Assembly (NCBI RefSeq): GCF_900116255.1
Contig: NZ_FPAI01000016.1
Coordinates: 1-64,000 of the forward strand
DNA length: 64,000 nucleotides
Source: Halolactibacillus miurensis
Lineage (GTDB): Bacteria; Bacillota; Bacilli; Bacillales; Amphibacillaceae
Direction of reading: 5' to 3'
The position numbers and the translations under genes were made by a program. Below the pieces are notes generated by a model that saw nothing but the letters and a program-made list of their open reading frames with translations, was not told where the DNA came from and made no database searches. Shown piece after piece: positions 46,102 through 55,360 of this stretch. Position 1 is the first letter of the stretch. Each line of letters begins with the position of its first letter.

Positions 46102-46284
46102 ATCGATATTGCTAAAATGTCTATCTTAATGTCCCAACAACAAGTGAAAAGTGAGATGTCCATTCAATTGATGTCAAAAACAATGGAAATGGCTGAATCA
46201 AACTCTGACTCGTTGACAGAGATGTTAGAAACAGCGACAGTCCCACATCCTGACCTAGGGCACCAAATTGATCTTAAAGCCTAA
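46102..46284 (+). CDS. YjfB-family putative motility protein, apparent ATC start
   Basis: A 60-residue protein that reads xDIAKMSILMSQQQVKSEMS... and ends GHQIDLKA, matching the YjfB motility-protein family in length and N-terminal DIA-S pattern. AAAGGAG lies nine bases before ATC at 46102, where homologues have ATG. There is no ATG, GTG or TTG upstream in frame; the first ATG (46117) is too far from the ribosome site. So translation either begins at ATC, or the gene has lost its start. It follows flagellin 3 in the same transcript, which fits a motility role. Function of the family is unknown. Confidence 0.65.
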   Translation: MDIAKMSILMSQQQVKSEMSIQLMSKTMEMAESNSDSLTEMLETATVPHPDLGHQIDLKA

Positions 46285-46288
46285 CGAT

Positions 46289-46330
46289 AAGCACTTTATC
46301 TCATACTCTTGAGGTAAAGTGCTTTATTTG
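46289..46330 (+). terminator. terminator after the YjfB-like gene
   Basis: AAGCACTTTA pairs with TAAAGTGCTT with an inner CTC/GAG, followed by TATTTG. The 230 bases up to the chemoreceptor gene hold only the promoter below. Confidence 0.7.
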
Positions 46331-46473
46331 TGAACGTTTATTATGCACACTAAATGGACTGGGATGAGCGCGGTTTGGCTATTTATGAGTAAGGCGTCTG
46401 TTGGGAATTGTGACAAGGTCCTTAAAAAATTACGCTAGTTGTTGGACAACTACTTTATTTTTAGCGTAAACAG

Positions 46474-46480
46474 TCGATAT
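46474..46480 (+). promoter_or_regulatory. probable sigma-D -10 element of the chemoreceptor gene
   Basis: TCGATAT followed by AAT, about 90 bases before the gene. The -35 region (TTTA about 16 bases upstream) is poor, so the call is moderate. Confidence 0.45.
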
Positions 46481-46565
46481 AATGATTAAAGTGTTTATTC
46501 TTGTTAGTTTATGAGGGGCAAAGAAGATGTAAGGGGTATACATCAAACGAAGGAGTGGATGGTAG

Positions 46566-48257
46566 TTGAAAAAACGTGGGTTAAAAAGTTTAAAGGCGAA
46601 AATTCTCATCGGTTTTCTAATCGTCGTAGGGTTAAGTGTGTTACTGAGTGGCTTTATGATTGTCATGATGCGACTAAGTAATATGGAAACAGAAAATATG
46701 ATAGAAAAAGAGTTACCGATTTTAGTGATTGATGAACAATTGGCACTTAATATGCAAGAACGAACAAGCTTACTGAATTCGTACTTACTTTATGATGACG
46801 AAGTATACAGAGAAACATTTGAGTCTGGTTTAGAAGAAGCGATTGCTTTAGAAGAAGAAGCACTAGCACTCAGTGACTCAGAAGAATTAGAACGATTAAT
46901 AAACTTAAAAATTGAATGGGGTGCACGTACCGACCAAGTACTATCGATGGTCGATGCCGGTAACGTCCCACAAGCGCGGATGTATCTACAAAACCAAGTT
47001 CAACCCATCTCGACAGAACTTGTGAATGGTTTTAAAGCACTTGCTCAAGAGCGGGAAGAAGTGATTGAATCAATGGGGGCTGACGTGATCTCGATGGGTG
47101 ATGTTATGATTATGTCTTCAGGTGCGGCGCTTCTTGTGATTATTGTGTTAGCCTTTGTGATGGCCTTTGTGATGGCTGGAAACATTACTAAACCAATTAA
47201 AAAGGTGACGGAACGGATGCGAGCTCTAAGTGAAGGTAAATTAAATCATGAGCTATTTGAGACGCAATTACGTGATGAATCCGGTCAATTAATGGAAGCG
47301 ACCAATGAATTGAATCTTCAGATGAATGTCTTAATAAACCAACTACAAGATGTCTCATCAACTGTTGGTCGCCATAGTGATGAGTTATCACAATCTGCGG
47401 TTGAAGTTAGTAACGGGGCAGATCAAATTGCGATTACGATGGGTGAACTAGCGGATGGCTCAGAATCACAAGCCACGCATGCATCAGAACTATCAGAAGG
47501 CATGCATGTGTTAAATACCGAAATGACAAAAGCACTCGGTCAAGGGCAAGCAGCACATAGTGAAACAGCTGATGTTTTAGCTCTAACGAAAGAAGGCCAG
47601 TCGTTAATGAAAGCATCTGTTGAAGCGATGAAAAATATTGACCGGGTCATTAAAGGTTCGGTGACACGTGTAGAAGAACTAAATACTAACGCCCAAAGCA
47701 TCTCTAAGATGGTCAGTGTCATTGAAGACATTGCTGAACAAACAAACCTCTTAGCTTTAAATGCGTCAATTGAAGCCGCACGTGCCGGTGAACATGGTAA
47801 AGGCTTTAGTGTTGTGGCTAATGAAGTACGTAAACTCGCTGAACAAGTCGCCACGTCAGTCAAAGATATTACCGGTACCGTTGATACGATCCAAACATCA
47901 TCCATTCAAGTCAATAATGATTTAAAAGATGGTTACGGTGTCGTGACCTCAGGTACAGAAAAAATTAATCAAACAAACGCAACTTTCAATAAAATCAATA
48001 CCGCAGTGAATAGTACTGCTTCAAGTATTGATCAGATTGTGACGTCACTCAACCAAGTTTCTACTGAAACGACCCGTCTTCTTAGTGCGGTAGAAGAAGT
48101 CGCGTCAATTTCAGAAGAATCAGCAGCCGGTGTGGAAGAGACAAGTGCCTCAGTAGAAGAGATGAATGGCTCGATGCAAACCATCGCCGACGGTGCGAAA
48201 GACTTAACTGGTCTTGTGGATAACTTAAAACAAATCGTCGACCGTTTTGAAGTGTAA
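46566..48257 (+). CDS. methyl-accepting chemotaxis protein
   Basis: A 563-residue chemoreceptor. There are two membrane helices (about 14-36 and 175-205) around a four-helix-bundle sensor of some 140 residues, then HAMP and a long signalling coiled coil. The hairpin tip [27 protein letters not shown] lies near residue 388-413 (given in part: [17 protein letters not shown]). The ligand is unknown. The start is TTG at 46566 behind AAGGAGTGG. It is monocistronic and probably in the sigma-D regulon. Confidence 0.95.
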   Translation: MKKRGLKSLKAKILIGFLIVVGLSVLLSGFMIVMMRLSNMETENMIEKELPILVIDEQLALNMQERTSLLNSYLLYDDEVYRETFESGLEEAIALEEEALALSDSEELERLINLKIEWGARTDQVLSMVDAGNVPQARMYLQNQVQPISTELVNGFKALAQEREEVIESMGADVISMGDVMIMSSGAALLVIIVLAFVMAFVMAGNITKPIKKVTERMRALSEGKLNHELFETQLRDESGQLMEATNELNLQMNVLINQLQDVSSTVGRHSDELSQSAVEVSNGADQIAITMGELADGSESQATHASELSEGMHVLNTEMTKALGQGQAAHSETADVLALTKEGQSLMKASVEAMKNIDRVIKGSVTRVEELNTNAQSISKMVSVIEDIAEQTNLLALNASIEAARAGEHGKGFSVVANEVRKLAEQVATSVKDITGTVDTIQTSSIQVNNDLKDGYGVVTSGTEKINQTNATFNKINTAVNSTASSIDQIVTSLNQVSTETTRLLSAVEEVASISEESAAGVEETSASVEEMNGSMQTIADGAKDLTGLVDNLKQIVDRFEV

Positions 48258-48348
48258 CAACTTTAATCTGTTAGTTTGATACTTACAGAGATAAAAACGA
48301 GAACGACTCGTATTGATACGTGCACGTTCACATCTTTTTAACAACAAA

Positions 48349-48392
48349 CATGCGCCTGTCCCCTTATTTTTGGGGCAGGCGGATGTTTTTCT
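48349..48392 (+). terminator. terminator of the chemoreceptor gene
   Basis: CATGCGCCTGTCCCC pairs with GGGGCAGGCGGATG, followed by a long T-rich run. Confidence 0.9.
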
Positions 48393-48459
48393 TTTTCTTT
48401 ATTTATTTCTCTCTTCTTTTCTTTTCTGGCTAGACCTTTTGATGCTTTGTCTTTCACGA

Positions 48460-49359
48460 TTACTTTTGGAATAGAGAGGTATCACCCGTAATCATGGTTA
48501 TGTGTTGCGGGAGAATAGTAATGTTGACAGGTGTTGTGCCTCCGTCTTCCCCGTCACAATCAATCTGTTGGGGAGGAGTGGTGGTGATATCAATGTCTGT
48601 GGCCCGGAAATACTCAATCCCTTCTAACTGTTTAGGATCTGTTGTGATATTGGCTTTAATAATTTCAAATAGAGACCGCGCCGAGACATTTTTAATGATC
48701 AAGAGGTCAAAGGCTCCGTCACTCATATCCGCTTGGTTGAAAAACGCCCGTACACCGCCGGTGTACTGACCATTTCCGACCATCACCATAATCGCATCAC
48801 CTTCATAGTGACGTGTGTCACTCTTAACTGAAACAGAGAACGGTTCAGGCGCATTTAATGACTGTAAGCTACTCAAGTAATAACTAAACCGTCCAAGCGT
48901 TGCCTTTGTTCCTGATTCACTGACCGCTTGTTTTGTTTCTGTGACAAGTCCAATACCAAAGAAATTAAGGAAGTAGCGATCGTTAAACTGACCGATATCA
49001 ATCTGTTTTGTCTGTTGTTTGACAATCATCTCTGCTGCTTTTACTGGATTCATCGGCATATTGAGTGTTCTGGCAAAGTCATTCGCTGTCCCACCAGGAA
49101 TAATCGCAAAAATCGGTGGCTTGGGACAGTTAATCACGTGCTGTAAGACGTGGTGGACCGTCCCATCACCGCCGTAAGCAATGACGATGTGATTATCTTG
49201 AAAGGCTGAGTTAATGTCTTGATTAGTCGTGTTCGCCAAATTTAATTCTGTGACTGAAAAGTGAGTACGTTCAAGTGTTGAAACAATATCATTGAGTCTG
49301 TCACGGTCGACTTGACCGGCGTCTTCATGAAAACATAAAGTAATCTGTAAGTCAGACAT
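48460..49359 (-). CDS. diacylglycerol kinase family lipid kinase (YegS/BmrU type)
   Basis: A 299-residue lipid kinase of the DagK fold. YGGDGTVHHVLQHV is the nucleotide-binding GGDGT motif, and FAIIPGGTANDFARTL follows. It would phosphorylate a membrane lipid such as diacylglycerol or undecaprenol at the inner face of the membrane; the substrate cannot be told from sequence. The start is the ATG of MSDLQI behind AAGAAGGAA; an earlier in-frame ATG lacks a site. It is a single gene convergent with the chemoreceptor. Confidence 0.88.
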   Translation of the reverse strand: MSDLQITLCFHEDAGQVDRDRLNDIVSTLERTHFSVTELNLANTTNQDINSAFQDNHIVIAYGGDGTVHHVLQHVINCPKPPIFAIIPGGTANDFARTLNMPMNPVKAAEMIVKQQTKQIDIGQFNDRYFLNFFGIGLVTETKQAVSESGTKATLGRFSYYLSSLQSLNAPEPFSVSVKSDTRHYEGDAIMVMVGNGQYTGGVRAFFNQADMSDGAFDLLIIKNVSARSLFEIIKANITTDPKQLEGIEYFRATDIDITTTPPQQIDCDGEDGGTTPVNITILPQHITMITGDTSLFQK

Positions 49360-49671
49360 AGCTTTTCCTTCTTTCATTTAGATGTCAAGTGTATTTTTAA
49401 CTTGTTTTTTAAAAAATGTTTTTAAAAATGATCGCTAGAGATAGAGTGCTCTTTTAAAGATTTTCCCATTTGAAGAGAATTTAAACCTTTTCGTTGATCA
49501 ACCATCGAGAGATAAGTCTTGTTATTCATATAGGATAGTGCCTAAAGTCATCGAAAATGTCAATCGATAGGGTGCATATATTCGGATTTTCACCTTTCTT
49601 GTATAAATATCATGAAAATTATAGTAGAATTGTTGATGAGATGAAGAATAAAACGAATGCGAGGTGTCAAT

Positions 49672-49994
49672 ATGTATCCATATGAGTTTGATGAGATTAG
49701 AGCGGTTATTGATAAGACAGACACAATGCACGGGTTAGTAGCGGAAATGGAGTGTCGTGAGATGACAGAAGAGGAGTGGTTGACACAATTTCATCAAGCA
49801 GCCGTGATGTATGTGGAGATTCAATACGCGTTGTTATCGCTTGATATTAATGTGAAGGTGATTTAGAGCCTTACTTTACGGATGCGATCGAACGGTATAA
49901 AGATGGGGAAATGACGGTTTTTCAGTTATTTATTGAAATGCGCACCTTTAAAGAAGCGATTGAACGTAAATTATTGCCTTATGTCTGTCATTAA
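49672..49994 (+). pseudogene. frameshifted small unknown gene
   Basis: A good start (ATG behind CGAGGTG) opens MYPYEFDEIRAVIDKTDTMH... but hits a stop at 49864-49866. From 49854 the next frame continues without a break: EGDLEPYFTDAIERYKDGEMTV... to TAA at 49992-49994, with matching codon use. A single missing base near 49852 would explain it. The restored protein would have about 107 residues, acidic and helical. I do not know the family. A sequencing error is also possible. Confidence 0.55.
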
Positions 49995-50042
49995 TCGTTG
50001 TGTTACGTTTTGTAAACTCTTAGTTAAACCGTGCGGTTTAAC

Positions 50043-50071
50043 TTGACGAACGATGAAACTACAGGTAAAAT
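50043..50071 (+). promoter_or_regulatory. sigma-A promoter of the riboswitch-controlled P-type ATPase
   Basis: TTGACG (50043-50048), 17 bases, TAAAAT (50066-50071), just ahead of the riboswitch. Confidence 0.7.
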
Positions 50072-50074
50072 TAA

Positions 50075-50209
50075 GCTAACTAAAGGGGAGTAGCTCTAAC
50101 AATAATGTCGTCATTACGAGATCTTTATCTCCGGCATTACTGGCAACATCCGTTGTAGGCAAGACCTTTACCAATATAACACTATGGGTGTTTGTTGGTA
50201 AGGGTCTTT
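50075..50209 (+). promoter_or_regulatory. yybP-ykoY (Mn2+) riboswitch with terminator
   Basis: The two conserved blocks of this aptamer class are present: AAAGGGGAGTAGC (50082-50094) and GGCAAGACCTTTACC (about 50158-50172). A terminator follows in which AAGACCTTTACCAA pairs with TTGGTAAGGGTCTTT (to 50209). The left arm of the terminator is part of the aptamer, so Mn2+ binding would free the message. Known members turn on Mn2+ exporters. Confidence 0.85.
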
Positions 50210-50286
50210 CTTATGTTTACAAAGCCACCTTTACGTAAATATTATAAAGAGCTTACGAACGAATACCTAAAGAAGGAGTGAGAGGG

Positions 50287-52929
50287 ATGTCTTATTATCA
50301 AAAGACAGAAGAAGAGACGTTAAATGACTTACAAGCTAGTATGGATGGTCTTTCAAAGCAAGAAGTCAGCTCACGTCAAGAACGTGACGGGTATAATGAA
50401 CTCGAACAAGAACAAAAAGCATCCACATGGAAATTATTTTTAGATGCCTTTAAAGATGCGATGGTGATTGTGTTACTGATCGCCGCCGGTGTACAAATGC
50501 TTCTCGGGGAGTATGTCGAGACGATTGTTATTATGATTGTTCTTATTATGAATGCGGTCATTAGTGTGGTCCAAACAAAGAAAGCAGAAAGCTCACTGGA
50601 TGCTCTAAGAGAAATGTCAGCACCCAATGCCAAGGTTTTACGTCATGGTGAAAAACAAACGATTCCCGCACGAGAACTTGTTAAGGGTGATATCGTTTAT
50701 CTAGAAGCAGGGGACTATATCCCCGCAGACGGACGTTTACTTGAATCTGGTTCACTACAAGTCAATGAAGGTATGTTGACGGGTGAATCACAAGTGGTTA
50801 CGAAAGACGTGGCGGTGATTGAAGAGGAAGTGGCACTCGGTGACCAGGTGAACTTAGTCTTTTCAAGTTCACTTGTGACCAATGGCCGGGCAACCTTTGT
50901 TGTGACAGAAACCGGTAAAACGACGGAGATCGGTAAGATTGCGAATCTATTAAATACAGCCGAACAAAAACAAACACCACTTCAGCGTAAGCTCGATGCG
51001 TTTAGTCGTAAACTTGGGTTTTGGATTTTAATTCTTTCCGGTGTGATTTTCTTAGTCCAAGCACTAAGAATTTGGTTAGGTGACGGACCGGTGGATGTAA
51101 CGACAGAACTCCTCAATGCACTTATGTTTGCGGTAGCAGTGGCGGTTGCGGCCATTCCGGAAGCCCTACAGTCGATCGTGACGATTGTGTTATCTGTTGG
51201 AACAAATAAGATGGCGAAACAACATGCGATTATTCGTAAGTTACCGGCGGTTGAAACACTCGGTTCAACGCGCGTGATCTGTACGGATAAAACAGGAACA
51301 CTCACTCAAAACAAAATGACCGTCATGAATCACTTTACGTTCTCTGAGGGTGACGAGACATCACTTGATGAGCTAAGTGACGATGAACGTTTACTGATTG
51401 ATACAGCTGTCTTATGTAATGACTCTTACATTGATTCAAAAGGACAAGAAGTTGGGGACCCAACCGAGGTTGCTTTAATCAATTATGCCAATAAAGCGGG
51501 TGAAGATTACTTAGCTTTACGTGAGCGATATGAACGGATCAGTGAAGTGCCATTTGATTCTGATCGTAAACTGATGTCCACTTTAAACGATTATGAAGGG
51601 TCACGCCTCTTATTTATTAAAGGTGGACCGGATGTCATGTTTAAGCGGGCAACGAAAATCTTAGAAAATGGTGAAGTAAAACCATTAACAGATGAACGAA
51701 AGATGCGTTTGAATGAACAAAACGAAGCGTATTCTCGTCAAGCCTTGCGCGTGCTGGCATTTGGTTTTAAAGAAATGCCCGAAGGTACCGCGGAGATTAC
51801 CGTTGAAGATGAAGAAGACTTTGTCTTAATTGGACTTCTCGCGATGATTGACCCACCTCGTGAAGCTGTATACGCAGCAATCGAACAGACAAAACATGCA
51901 GGTATTAAAACCGTTATGATTACCGGTGACCATAAAACAACCGCAGAAGCGATCGCAAGAGAGATCGGTATCTTTGATGACGATGACTTGGCACTCACCG
52001 GGACAGAACTTGATCATTTAACGGATGCTGAGCTAGAAGAAAAACTCGAACACATTCGTGTTTATGCTCGTGTGTCACCAGAAAACAAAATCCGCATCGT
52101 GAAAGCATGGCAGAAAAAAGGTAACATTAGTGCGATGACCGGTGATGGTGTCAATGATGCCCCAGCACTAAAACAAGCAGATATTGGTGTGGCGATGGGT
52201 AGTGGGACTGACGTCAGTAAAGATGCCGCTGCGATGATTTTAACCGATGATAACTTTGTGTCGATCGTGAACGCGGTGAAAGTCGGTCGGACGGTCTTTG
52301 ACAATATTAAAAAAGCGATTGCGTATTTATTTAGTGGTAACTTAGGGGCGATTATTGCGATTCTCTTCGCTGTTATTGCTGGTTTCCCTAATCCATTTAC
52401 TGCGCTACAGCTGTTGTTTATTAACTTAGTCAATGACTCTTTACCAGCGATTGCTTTAGGTATGGAGAAATCAGAACCTGATGTCATGGACCGTGAACCA
52501 CGTTCGATTGATGAAGGCATCTTTGCGGGTGATACTTTACGGTCTGTCATGACACGTGGGTCCTTTATCGGGATTGCGGTTATTATTTCTCACTTAATTG
52601 GTCTTCAAACCTCACCAGAGATTGGTGTGGCAATGGCCTTTACGACCTTGATTCTTTCACGGACCTTACAGACATTTGCGGCCCGCTCAAATAAACAGAC
52701 GATCTTTGGTGTCGGTTTATTCACAAATAAATACGTTCTAGGTGCGGTTGCGTTATGTTTCGGTCTTTATCTCATCACGGTTATTCCTGGACTACGTTCC
52801 ATCTTTGCGATTCCAAGTAGCTTTGGTCTGACTGATTGGAGCATTGCGGCAGGACTAGCGGTATTAGCTGTTGTGATGATGGAAATTGTTAAAGTGGCGT
52901 ATCACCGTTTCTTGAGTAAAGATAAATAG
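50287..52929 (+). CDS. P-type cation ATPase, probable Mn2+ (Ca2+-type) exporter
   Basis: An 880-residue P2A-type ATPase. It has an N-terminal cation-ATPase domain, the TGES loop, the phosphorylated Asp in CTDKTGTLTQNKM near residue 333, TGDGVNDAPALKQADIG, and ten predicted helices. Ion-site residues are PEAL in M4 and NLVNDSLPAIALG in M6. By sequence it looks like a Ca2+ pump; the Mn2+ riboswitch upstream makes Mn2+ export the likelier main task. The start is the ATG of MSYYQK behind AAGGAGTGAG. It is the only gene of its transcript. Confidence 0.93.
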   Translation: MSYYQKTEEETLNDLQASMDGLSKQEVSSRQERDGYNELEQEQKASTWKLFLDAFKDAMVIVLLIAAGVQMLLGEYVETIVIMIVLIMNAVISVVQTKKAESSLDALREMSAPNAKVLRHGEKQTIPARELVKGDIVYLEAGDYIPADGRLLESGSLQVNEGMLTGESQVVTKDVAVIEEEVALGDQVNLVFSSSLVTNGRATFVVTETGKTTEIGKIANLLNTAEQKQTPLQRKLDAFSRKLGFWILILSGVIFLVQALRIWLGDGPVDVTTELLNALMFAVAVAVAAIPEALQSIVTIVLSVGTNKMAKQHAIIRKLPAVETLGSTRVICTDKTGTLTQNKMTVMNHFTFSEGDETSLDELSDDERLLIDTAVLCNDSYIDSKGQEVGDPTEVALINYANKAGEDYLALRERYERISEVPFDSDRKLMSTLNDYEGSRLLFIKGGPDVMFKRATKILENGEVKPLTDERKMRLNEQNEAYSRQALRVLAFGFKEMPEGTAEITVEDEEDFVLIGLLAMIDPPREAVYAAIEQTKHAGIKTVMITGDHKTTAEAIAREIGIFDDDDLALTGTELDHLTDAELEEKLEHIRVYARVSPENKIRIVKAWQKKGNISAMTGDGVNDAPALKQADIGVAMGSGTDVSKDAAAMILTDDNFVSIVNAVKVGRTVFDNIKKAIAYLFSGNLGAIIAILFAVIAGFPNPFTALQLLFINLVNDSLPAIALGMEKSEPDVMDREPRSIDEGIFAGDTLRSVMTRGSFIGIAVIISHLIGLQTSPEIGVAMAFTTLILSRTLQTFAARSNKQTIFGVGLFTNKYVLGAVALCFGLYLITVIPGLRSIFAIPSSFGLTDWSIAAGLAVLAVVMMEIVKVAYHRFLSKDK

Positions 52930-52974
52930 AAAAGTGCGTCTTTAACCACTAACAAATACAACAGATATTTAAGC

Positions 52975-53013
52975 AGAGTCAAGGTTTTATTATCTTGGCT
53001 CTTTGCTTTTGTT
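52975..53013 (+). terminator. terminator of the P-type ATPase gene
   Basis: AGAGTCAAG pairs with CTTGGCTCT, followed by TTGCTTTTG. Confidence 0.75.
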
Positions 53014-53177
53014 GTTTTGTCTATTTTTTATCCGTGCCGCCTTTTTTGTATTATTCGGATATATAATATTTGGTGTTGGTCAACGGATACATCCCGTTTT
53101 TCAGGGGTGGTTTTCTGTTGAATCTTGTAGAGAAATAGCGAAAAAAGTTAGACTAGCATAAAGAGCAAAATTATTTA

Positions 53178-53189
53178 GTAAACGTTTAC
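53178..53189 (+). promoter_or_regulatory. LacI/CcpA-type palindrome upstream of the GGDEF gene
   Basis: GTAAACGTTTAC is a perfect 12-bp palindrome with the central CG typical of cre and other LacI-family operators; the flanks do not complete the cre consensus. It lies about 75 bases before the gene. The rest of the 330-base gap shows nothing else I can name. Confidence 0.45.
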
Positions 53190-53262
53190 GTTTTAGATGC
53201 ATAGGCTATAGAGATAGTGTTATAATCAAATCAAATTGTCTAAGGGAATTAGGTGACGCGAA

Positions 53263-54957
53263 ATGGAATTGATGAGTCAAGCAATCATTGATGCAATGGA
53301 AGACATGGTGTTTGTCATGCGTGTGAGTGAAGATGGCGAACGCTTTTTTTATGAACGAGTCAATCAGACAGTCAAGCGGATCTTACGATTTACTGATGAT
53401 ATGATTGGTCAAACCCTTACGGATGTGAACCCGCCGACAAAAGCAACGATCTTACAAAACCAATACCGTAAAGTGGTTGAACAAAAACAAGCGTTACGTT
53501 ATCAAGATGATTATCATATTTCAACCGGACAGCGCGTGACAGAGTCACTCTTGACACCTGTCATTAACAATGGACGGGTAACGCATATTGTTTCCGTCTC
53601 ACATGACTTGACGAAACAGAAACTGATAGAAGATCAAATGTATATTAGTCAACGTCGTTTAGAACTTTCCCGGGAACGTTATAAATCACTGTTTAAAGAG
53701 AATACGGATCCCATTGCGTATACAAACAATTCTGGACGGGTGATCAAAAAGAACCATGCCTTTACACGATTAATTGAGACGATTCACCATGAGTATCAGC
53801 CGAAGGATATTTTTGATGTATTTCAACACTCGTCGAAAAAGTTTAAAGCATGCTTTTATGACACGATTGAAGGTGAGCCTGGATCGATTGAGATTCAACT
53901 GAATACGAGAGACGAGGTAGGAATGGAGCTACAAGTGAAGTTCATTCCGATGCAGTTGGACGGGGCTGTCCAAGGTATTTACGTTGTGGTTAAAGACTTA
54001 ACGACAGAAAGCTTCGCAAGAAGCGCCCTTCTTGAAAGTGAACAACGTTTTCGGTTGATTGCCGAACATACATCAGATCTTATACAAGTACTCAATGCCA
54101 AACATCAAATGGTCTATCTATCTCCCTCCCATGAAAAACTGTTAGGCTATGAAACAAATCAGTTGCTTAATCAGCCGATACAAGCGATTCTTTCAGATAA
54201 ATCTATCGTTCAGATGCGAGGGGTCTTTCATACAATGTTGATGGAACACCAATCGATTAAAAAAGAGGGGAAAATTATCGATGCGTTTGGTGATGAGCAT
54301 TGGTTTGAGTTACAATTAGAACCCATTTTCGATGGGAATACTCACATTCAAACGATTGTTGTGGCACGAGATATTAAAGAACGGAAAAAATATGAACGTG
54401 AACTGAAACAAATGGCTTATCAAGATCCACTTACCGGTTTAGCGAATCGACGGTTGTTTCAAATTCGTCTGGAACAAGTGGTCAGTTTATATGAGCGTCA
54501 CCACATACCGTTTGCGGTCTTAATGTTAGACTTAGATGACTTTAAAGGTATCAATGATCAATATGGTCATGAAGTAGGGGACCAAGTTATTGTTGAAGTA
54601 GGCCAACGTCTCACAATGGAATTACGCGAGATGGATACTGTCGCAAGGTTAGGTGGGGATGAATTTATCGTTCTTTTACCTGAAGTTCAAGACGTAACGA
54701 ACTTAACGCGAATTGTTGACCGCTTAGAGACGCGTTTTAGAGATCCACATATTGTGAACGAGAATGAACTATATGTCGGTATTAGCGTCGGTGTCGTGAT
54801 GCCTGGTCAATCAGATTGCCAGCTGAATAATATTCTCTCACATGCGGATGAAGCCCTTTATCAAGCAAAGCGAGACGGTAAAAATCAGAGCGTATTTAAA
54901 TCAGTCCGCCAATTAACAAGACAAGGGCCATCAGGTCCTGAAGGCGTTGAGGAATAG
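53263..54957 (+). CDS. PAS-domain diguanylate cyclase
   Basis: A 564-residue soluble protein with at least three PAS domains (about 1-120, 145-260 and 262-385) followed by a GGDEF domain. The active-site motif GGDEF is intact near residue 464. RxxD (REMD) sits five residues before it and would form the product-inhibition site. There is no EAL domain. It should make cyclic di-GMP in response to an unknown cytosolic signal, and could affect motility. There are no membrane helices. Confidence 0.92.
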   Translation: MELMSQAIIDAMEDMVFVMRVSEDGERFFYERVNQTVKRILRFTDDMIGQTLTDVNPPTKATILQNQYRKVVEQKQALRYQDDYHISTGQRVTESLLTPVINNGRVTHIVSVSHDLTKQKLIEDQMYISQRRLELSRERYKSLFKENTDPIAYTNNSGRVIKKNHAFTRLIETIHHEYQPKDIFDVFQHSSKKFKACFYDTIEGEPGSIEIQLNTRDEVGMELQVKFIPMQLDGAVQGIYVVVKDLTTESFARSALLESEQRFRLIAEHTSDLIQVLNAKHQMVYLSPSHEKLLGYETNQLLNQPIQAILSDKSIVQMRGVFHTMLMEHQSIKKEGKIIDAFGDEHWFELQLEPIFDGNTHIQTIVVARDIKERKKYERELKQMAYQDPLTGLANRRLFQIRLEQVVSLYERHHIPFAVLMLDLDDFKGINDQYGHEVGDQVIVEVGQRLTMELREMDTVARLGGDEFIVLLPEVQDVTNLTRIVDRLETRFRDPHIVNENELYVGISVGVVMPGQSDCQLNNILSHADEALYQAKRDGKNQSVFKSVRQLTRQGPSGPEGVEE

Positions 54958-54992
54958 TAGACGTGACAATTTAATGTATAACAGGAAAGAAC

Positions 54993-55025
54993 AAAACGAA
55001 CAGTCCCACTAGGATTGTTCGTTTC
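54993..55025 (+). terminator. terminator of the diguanylate cyclase gene
   Basis: AAACGAACAGTCC pairs with GGATTGTTCGTTT, followed by CTTC. Confidence 0.75.
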
Positions 55026-55054
55026 TTCATGGGATGTTTATCTACATTTTTTAT

Positions 55055-55360
55055 TGCGAGAGGTGACTATCGAGCATTACAGAAGTTACCGGGTGACAGC
55101 TCGCGGACACGACTGAACAACCGTTGTCAGGTCGACGGACGTCCGCGTGGCTATAGGCGTAAGTTTGGACTGTCGCGAATTAGCCTTACGTGGTCAAATT
55201 CCTGGTGTCACGAAATCAAGCTTTTAATATACAAACAAAGTATTAGCACTCTTTTGATGTCAAATGCCTTGTTTTTCGTATTCTTTTTTCTTTTTCTGTT
55301 TCTCTTACCTTCTTTTCATCGCCTACCTAGCGCTCATGCGCTTGAGGAGGGTGTCTTTTT
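55055..55360 (+). ncRNA. candidate structured non-coding RNA with its own terminator
   Basis: A GC-rich island of about 160 bases, unlike its AT-rich flanks, folds by eye into a multibranch structure. The closing stem is GTGAC (55063-55067) with GTCAC (55207-55211). Inside are CGAGC/GCTCG (55071-55103), CGCGGAC/GTCCGCG (55102-55147) around an 11-bp CGACTG-ACAA/TTGTCAG-GTCG hairpin (55110-55134), and CGTAAG/CTTACG (55158-55190). A pyrimidine-rich stretch and a terminator (AGCGC/GCGCT at 55329-55342, T-run 55355-55360) complete it. It matches no RNA family I can recall. A reading frame through it lacks protein-like features. A promoter is not clear. Confidence 0.5.

Noticed and set aside
47540-47905. 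Frame of 121 codons antisense to the chemoreceptor
   Set aside because: Lies opposite the conserved signalling tip; a by-product of codon bias.
49845-49870. Programmed frameshift in the small gene
   Set aside because: No slippery heptamer or stimulating structure is visible; an indel is simpler.
52062-52550. Frame of 162 codons antisense to the P-type ATPase
   Set aside because: Shadow of a highly conserved coding region; composition and lack of a ribosome site argue against a gene.
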